Shown piece by piece: positions 30,393-38,436 of a DNA stretch of 38,436 nt. The first letter of the stretch is position 1. Every line of letters starts with the position of its first letter. The position numbers and the translations under genes are program-made. Below the pieces are notes generated by a model. The model had not been told where the DNA came from and did not search any database. It was given only the letters and a program-made list of their open reading frames with translations. This DNA comes from Pedosphaera sp. (lineage in GTDB: Bacteria > Verrucomicrobiota > Verrucomicrobiia > Limisphaerales > DSYF01), in NCBI GenBank assembly GCA_017853715.1, contig JAFMIZ010000015.1:1-38436 (forward strand), read 5' to 3'.

Positions 30393-31509
30393 CCGGGTGC
30401 GCCAGCAAAGCAGCCGGCACGCTGCTTGGCAAGGGGGTTGGCGCCGCTTCCAAGGCCCGGCGACGAAGCTGACCGCACGCGGCGTCGATCTCCGGCCCGC
30501 GTGGACGCCGGAAATGCGCTACCACCTTGTGTTCGCGCAGCACGGCGACAAAGGCTTCCGCCGCGGCGTCCGGGGTGGGCCGATACGCCACGCCCTGCAA
30601 GCTGAGCCCCGTGGGATTGTAGCGCAGCAAGTTCACGTGCATCCGGCGGTTGACCAGCCACCCGGCCAGCTGCCGCGCCTGCGCGGGTGAATCATTCACG
30701 CCTGCGAGCAAGCAGTATTGAATCGTCACCGGCCGGCCGCGCACCGCCTGAAACCGATCCGCCGCCGCCAAAATATCGGCGATGAGAAAACGTTCTCCCA
30801 TGGGCAGCAACCTGGCCCGGGTAGCGTCATCCGGCGCGTGCAACGAAACTGCGAGATTGAAGTTCAGTCCGGTAGCCGTGAGGGCATCCATGCCCGGCAC
30901 AATGCCCACGGTGGAAACGGTAATCTGTCGCCAGCCGAAGGCTCCCAGGGAATGATCCGCCAGCCGATGAACCGCGGTGAGAACGGCTTCCAGATTCAAC
31001 AAGGGTTCGCCCATGCCCATGAAGACAACCGTCTGGAGTTTGCGCCCGACCGCCTGCGCCTCGCGGCGCAACGCCAAAAACTGCTCCACGATTTCTCCGG
31101 CGGTCAGATTACGCTCAAACCCGGTCTTGGTGGTGGCGCAGAAGTCGCAACCCATCGCGCAACCGACCTGTGACGAGATGCAACCCGCCGCCCGGTCCGG
31201 GCGATAATCCGGCATCAACACCGATTCTACCGTGCGGCCGTCGGCAAGGCGCAGGAGCAACTTCATGGTGCCATCCGCAGCCACCTGACGCGCGGCCAGA
31301 TTCGCTGCCCGCGAATGAAATTCATTCCGCAACCGCCCAACCAGTCCCTGCGGAAGCTGGACGTCTTCCGGCACCACCTCCCGGCCCGCATAGAACGCCC
31401 GCAACACCCGCGCAGCGTGACCGGGCTTGTAGCCCCACGCTGCAAATCGCTCCGCCAGCGCATCAGGATCAAGGTCAGCAAGCGTGGGTGTTGACTGTTT
31501 CAGGGCCAT
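30379..31509 (-). CDS. rlmN: Dual-specificity 23S rRNA / tRNA adenosine C2-methyltransferase RlmN
   Basis: RlmN is a radical-SAM enzyme that methylates C2 of A2503 in 23S rRNA and A37 in some tRNAs. From the ATG at 31509 it has 376 residues. The [4Fe-4S] motif C117-x3-C121-x2-C124 (GCAMGCDFCATTKTGF) is present. Cys110, seven residues upstream, and Cys345 in AACGQL correspond to the two mechanistic cysteines. MGMGEPLLN and TVSTVGIVPGM are also typical. Cys345 lies in a conserved C-terminal block, followed by a Pro/Ala-rich tail. The frame is open to 31620, but that extension would run through the ppdK terminator, so it is rejected. It sits upstream of rsgA with a 14-base overlap. An rlmN-specific promoter must lie in 31510-31550 unless it uses readthrough. 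Confidence 0.95.
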   Translation of the reverse strand: MALKQSTPTLADLDPDALAERFAAWGYKPGHAARVLRAFYAGREVVPEDVQLPQGLVGRLRNEFHSRAANLAARQVAADGTMKLLLRLADGRTVESVLMPDYRPDRAAGCISSQVGCAMGCDFCATTKTGFERNLTAGEIVEQFLALRREAQAVGRKLQTVVFMGMGEPLLNLEAVLTAVHRLADHSLGAFGWRQITVSTVGIVPGMDALTATGLNFNLAVSLHAPDDATRARLLPMGERFLIADILAAADRFQAVRGRPVTIQYCLLAGVNDSPAQARQLAGWLVNRRMHVNLLRYNPTGLSLQGVAYRPTPDAAAEAFVAVLREHKVVAHFRRPRGPEIDAACGQLRRRALEAAPTPLPSSVPAALLAHPDEST

Positions 31510-31552
31510 GACGCCGATGGTGTAGTTGAAGCTGTGCCAATTGCCACGCACC

Positions 31553-31586
31553 AAAAAAGCCGCCCCGGTTTCCCGGAGCGGCTTTT
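31553..31586 (-). terminator. Intrinsic terminator after ppdK
   Basis: On the minus strand a stem GCCGC-x-CCGG pairs with CCGG-x-GCGGC around a four-base loop (31559-31582, one mismatch). It is extended by A/T pairs and followed by six T residues (A-run at 31553-31558 on the plus strand). It lies 18 bases past the ppdK stop. It should separate ppdK from rlmN-rsgA, although the A/T symmetry would let it work weakly in both directions. Confidence 0.85.
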
Positions 31587-31603
31587 GAATATTCAGAAGC
31601 GGC

Positions 31604-34348
31604 CTACTTCTTCTTCGCAACCTTCTTCGCGGCGCGCTTTTCCTCGATCGCGGCTTGAGCCGCCGCGAGGCGGGCGACGGGCACGCGATAGGGTGAGCAG
31701 CTCACGTAGGTGAGGCCGACGCGATGGCAGAACTTGACGGAGTCAGGGTCGCCACCGTGTTCGCCGCAGATGCCGAGTTTGATGCCGGGGCGGGTCTTGT
31801 TGCCCTTCTCCGCCGCAATCTGCACGAGCTGGCCGACGCCGGTCTGGTCAATCGAGGCGAACGGATTCTTCTTCACGATTTCGTTCTCGGTGTAGGCACC
31901 GAGGAACGAACCGGAGTCGTCGCGGCTCATGCCGAGGCAGGTTTGCGTGAGGTCGTTCGTGCCGAAGCTGAAGAACTCAGCGGTCTGCGCGATCTCGTCG
32001 GCAGTAAGGGCACCGCGCGGGATTTCAATCATCGTGCCGACGCTGTAGGCGATCTTGACCTTCTTTTCCTTCTGCACCTGGGCGGCGACTTCGTGAACGA
32101 TCGCGACCTGGAGGTCGAGTTCCTTCTTGAAGCCGACGAGCGGGATCATGATTTCAGGCTTGGCCTTGTAGCCTTCCTTGGTCGCATCCGCAGCGGCTTC
32201 GAGCACGGCACGGGCCTGCATGCGGGTGATTTCCGGATACTTGATGCCGAGGCGGCAGCCGCGGAAACCGAGCATCGGATTGAACTCATGCAGCTCGTGC
32301 ACGCGGCCCATGATCTTCTCGACCGGGATGTTGAGCTTCCGGGCGAGATCCATCTGCTGTTCCTTGCTGTGCGGCAGGAACTCATGCAACGGCGGGTCGA
32401 GGAAACGAATGGTGGCCGGATAACCCTTCAGCGCCTTGAAGATGCCGTGGAAGTCCTCGCGTTGATACGGGAGCAACTTCGCCAGCGCCGCTTCGCGAGC
32501 TTCGAGCGTGTCGGCGAGGATCATCTCGCGCATGGCGTCGATACGGTCGCCCTCGAAGAACATGTGTTCCGTGCGGGTGAGACCGATGCCAACGGCACCG
32601 AACGCGATGGCCTGAGCGGTTTGCTCGGGCGTATCGGCGTTGGTGCGGACGGAGAGGCGGGTCGCCTTCTCGCACCACTTCATGAGCTGGACATAGTTCT
32701 TAAACTTCTCGGTGCCCTGCGCAACTTTGTCGTTGTTCAGGAGGCCGCTGATGATCTCGGAGGGTGCCGTCTTAATCTGGCCGGCATAGACGAGACCCGA
32801 GGTGCCGTCGATGGAGAGGAAGTCGCCTTCGTTGTAGGTCACGCCGTCGATGGTCGTGGTCTTGGCATCATAATCGATGGCCACACCCGCCGCGCCGCAA
32901 ACGCAAACCTTGCCCATTTGACGAGCTACGAGCGCTGCGTGGGAGGACACACCACCGCGAGCGGTGAGAATGCCTTCCGCCGCGATCATGCCGCGCAAGT
33001 CTTCGGGCGAAGTCTCGACGCGCACGAGGAGAACCTTCTCGCCCTTCTCAGCAGCTTGCACTGCGCGATCGGCATTGAAGTAAACCTTGCCCGTCGCGGC
33101 ACCGGGACCAGCCGGAAGACCGGTGGCGATGACCTTGGCCTTCTTGACTTCGTTCAAGTCGAAGATGGGCGCGAGCAATTGTTCGAGCTGGTCGGCGGGG
33201 TTACGGAGAATAGCAGTTTCCCAGTCGATGAGCTTTTCCTTCACCATGTCCGCCGCGAACTTGAGCGCTGCCGCGGCAGTGCGCTTGCCGTTACGGGTCT
33301 GGAGCATGAACAGCTTGCCTTCCTGCACGGTGAACTCGACGTCCTGCACATCCTTGAAATGCTTCTCGAGGATCTTGCGGACGTTCATCAATTCCTTGTA
33401 GCTCGCGGGCATCTGTTCCTTGAGCTTGGAAACGGGTTCGGGCGTGCGGACACCGGCAACCACGTCTTCACCTTGAGCGTTGATGAGGAATTCGCCGTAG
33501 AATTCGTTCGTGCCGTTCGCAGGGTTGCGGGTGAATGCCACACCGGAACCGGAGGTCTCGCCCGTGTTACCGAACACCATCGCCTGGACATTGACGGCGG
33601 TACCCCACTCGGCGGGAATGTTGTATTTGCGGCGATAGACGATCGCGCGGTCGTTCATCCATGAGCTGAACACGGCACCGGCAGCGCCGCGGAGCTGGTC
33701 CCACGGGCTGTTCGGAAACACCTTGCCGGTGCGTTCCTTGACGAGCGCCTTGAAGCGCTTGACGAGTTCGGCCTGGTCTTCGGCGGTCAATTCACTGTCC
33801 ACGATGTCGCGGTGATACTTCTCGTGCTTGAAATTGTGGATGACCGTTTCAAACGGCTCGTGATCTTCGCCCTCGCGCTTCTGCACGCCGAGCACCACGT
33901 CGCCATACATCTGGATGAAGCGGCGATAGCAATCCCACGCGAAGCGGGGGTTCTTGGTCGCCTTCTCCAGCGCGACGACTGATTCGTCGTTGAGGCCGAG
34001 GTTCAAAATGGTATCCATCATGCCGGGCATGGAATCGCGCGCACCGGAACGCACGGCCACAAGCAACGGCATGCCGTTGGTCGCGCCGAACTTCGTGCCC
34101 ATGATCTTCTCCATGTTGGCGACGCCCGCCTCCATCTGCTTCTGGAGTTCCTTCGGATACGTCTTCTTGTGGGCGTAGTAATACGTGCAGACCTCGGTGG
34201 TGATCGTGAAACCGGGAGGCACCGGGAGACCGATGCGGGTCATTTCGGCGAGGTTGGCGCCTTTGCCGCCGAGGAGCGGCTTCATGGAGCCGTCGCCGTC
34301 TGCCTTCTTGTTGCCCCACGTGTAAACGTATTTGGGAGTCTTAGCCAT
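31604..34348 (-). CDS. ppdK: Pyruvate, phosphate dikinase
   Basis: PpdK interconverts pyruvate, ATP and phosphate with PEP, AMP and pyrophosphate. The 914-residue protein has all three domains. The ATP-grasp part opens [13 protein letters not shown] with [12 protein letters not shown] and later [17 protein letters not shown]. The swivelling phosphohistidine domain has [12 protein letters not shown] with phosphorylated His470. The PEP/pyruvate TIM barrel has [19 protein letters not shown] and the catalytic Cys861 in CGEHGGDP. The end is an extra Lys/Ala-rich tail ([13 protein letters not shown]), longer than the usual family C-terminus. It is cytosolic and transcribed alone, between a good promoter (34409-34436) and a terminator. 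It may serve gluconeogenesis or pyrophosphate-linked glycolysis. Confidence 0.97.
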   Translation of the reverse strand: MAKTPKYVYTWGNKKADGDGSMKPLLGGKGANLAEMTRIGLPVPPGFTITTEVCTYYYAHKKTYPKELQKQMEAGVANMEKIMGTKFGATNGMPLLVAVRSGARDSMPGMMDTILNLGLNDESVVALEKATKNPRFAWDCYRRFIQMYGDVVLGVQKREGEDHEPFETVIHNFKHEKYHRDIVDSELTAEDQAELVKRFKALVKERTGKVFPNSPWDQLRGAAGAVFSSWMNDRAIVYRRKYNIPAEWGTAVNVQAMVFGNTGETSGSGVAFTRNPANGTNEFYGEFLINAQGEDVVAGVRTPEPVSKLKEQMPASYKELMNVRKILEKHFKDVQDVEFTVQEGKLFMLQTRNGKRTAAAALKFAADMVKEKLIDWETAILRNPADQLEQLLAPIFDLNEVKKAKVIATGLPAGPGAATGKVYFNADRAVQAAEKGEKVLLVRVETSPEDLRGMIAAEGILTARGGVSSHAALVARQMGKVCVCGAAGVAIDYDAKTTTIDGVTYNEGDFLSIDGTSGLVYAGQIKTAPSEIISGLLNNDKVAQGTEKFKNYVQLMKWCEKATRLSVRTNADTPEQTAQAIAFGAVGIGLTRTEHMFFEGDRIDAMREMILADTLEAREAALAKLLPYQREDFHGIFKALKGYPATIRFLDPPLHEFLPHSKEQQMDLARKLNIPVEKIMGRVHELHEFNPMLGFRGCRLGIKYPEITRMQARAVLEAAADATKEGYKAKPEIMIPLVGFKKELDLQVAIVHEVAAQVQKEKKVKIAYSVGTMIEIPRGALTADEIAQTAEFFSFGTNDLTQTCLGMSRDDSGSFLGAYTENEIVKKNPFASIDQTGVGQLVQIAAEKGNKTRPGIKLGICGEHGGDPDSVKFCHRVGLTYVSCSPYRVPVARLAAAQAAIEEKRAAKKVAKKK

Positions 34349-34378
34349 AGTTCGATTTGGTTTTTACTGGTCTGCGAA

Positions 34379-34393
34379 GCCGGACAATCCGGC
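34379..34393 (-). other. Stem-loop in the ppdK leader
   Basis: A perfect six-base-pair stem, GCCGGA/TCCGGC, around a three-base loop sits about 30 bases upstream of the ppdK ATG. It lies inside the 5' leader predicted from the promoter at 34409-34436. It has no T-run and no riboswitch-like conserved core. It may stabilise the mRNA or bind a regulator; function is unknown. Confidence 0.4.
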
Positions 34394-34408
34394 AAATTGT
34401 GAGCACCT

Positions 34409-34436
34409 AGCCTAACAATCAACGTCTTGGAGTCAA
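34409..34436 (-). promoter_or_regulatory. Candidate ppdK promoter
   Basis: Read on the minus strand, TTGACT (34436-34431) and TAGGCT (34414-34409) are separated by 16 bases, close to a sigma70-type TTGAC-N17-TAnnnT element. Predicted transcription starts near 34402, giving a leader of about 54 bases that contains the stem-loop at 34379-34393. Confidence 0.5.
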
Positions 34437-34542
34437 TCGGACACATGCACTTCTCTAAAACTAACAGGCGACACCATCATCAAAATGAACACAACTACCC
34501 GAGCGGATGAACAGTCATATCCTTGTATCCGGATTTGTTGAT

Positions 34543-34572
34543 TTGACTTATTGTCCAACTGACCCCTATTTT
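34543..34572 (+). promoter_or_regulatory. Candidate metH promoter
   Basis: TTGACT at 34543-34548 and TATTTT at 34567-34572, 18 bases apart, lie in the AT-rich part of the ppdK/metH gap. A start near 34579 would leave a leader of about 26 bases before the ATG at 34605. This is too short for a cobalamin or SAM riboswitch, and I see neither consensus in the 256-base gap. Confidence 0.4.
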
Positions 34573-34604
34573 CTCCCCGGTTCGGCCGAAACGCCACATA
34601 CGCT

Positions 34605-38429
<3,825 letters not shown>

Positions 38430-38436
38430 GCCAGAG

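Noticed and set aside
31724-33664. A 646-codon open frame on the plus strand opposite ppdK
   Set aside because: It mirrors the codon pattern of ppdK, whose motifs are unmistakable. The antisense product is Glu/Leu/Arg/Asp-rich with no family signature. Long antisense frames are expected in GC-rich coding DNA.
34349-34604. Cobalamin or SAM riboswitch upstream of metH
   Set aside because: No B12-box or SAM-I core is visible, and the likely promoter leaves only about 26 bases of leader.

Overview
This 38.4 kb window looks like ordinary chromosome from a GC-rich Verrucomicrobia-type bacterium, probably of the Pedosphaera/Limisphaerales kind. That assignment is an inference. It rests on the argC/LOG/argJ grouping, few clear Shine-Dalgarno sites, many lipoproteins and signal peptides, and several families of short palindromic repeats built on words I associate with such genomes. 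I see no rRNA, tRNA, CRISPR array, insertion sequence, integrase or phage gene.

Layout. 1-3224 (+): the argC tail, a LOG-family hydrolase, argJ and an AEC permease. 3317-4474 (+): a small exported protein followed by a decayed membrane/coiled-coil gene. 4566-9414 (-): a membrane TPR protein, then sulfotransferase, APS kinase and thymidylate kinase packed together, then cysS. 9523-15297 (+): a DUF5069 protein, then a tight polysaccharide-export operon (ExeA-like ATPase, Wzz/BY-kinase-like protein, two SLBB export proteins) closed by a strong terminator. 15483-15809 (+): an unrecognised small gene. 15821-22048 (-): prepilin peptidase, aroE, an unusual zinc-finger/SDR protein, a CvfB-like S1 protein and an ABC-F ATPase. 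22361-25606 (+): a SWIM/SNF2 helicase. 25609-26229 (-): hisH. 26310-29276 (+): thiG, heptose-7-phosphate kinase, panB and a small SLBB-like lipoprotein. 29292-34348 (-): rsgA, rlmN and pyruvate phosphate dikinase. 34605-38429 (+): full-length cobalamin-dependent metH.

How the genes fit together. Most are housekeeping: arginine, shikimate, histidine, thiamine, pantothenate and methionine synthesis, tRNA charging, ribosome assembly and rRNA methylation, and PEP/pyruvate exchange. Two accessory themes stand out. One is envelope polysaccharide export (10076-15297), supported by heptose kinase and a third SLBB-like lipoprotein. The other is sulfation: cysC makes PAPS and the adjacent membrane-anchored sulfotransferase could spend it on an exported or lipid-linked acceptor.

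The least expected observations are these. Palindromic repeat DNA is read in frame inside the SNF2 gene (twice), with a related single arm inside argJ. A gene at 3781-4474 is broken by at least four frameshifts and a stop, yet its protein sequence is still readable. An SDR carries a zinc finger, a long insertion, and Thr in place of the catalytic Tyr. A chain-length/BY-kinase protein has an altered P-loop.
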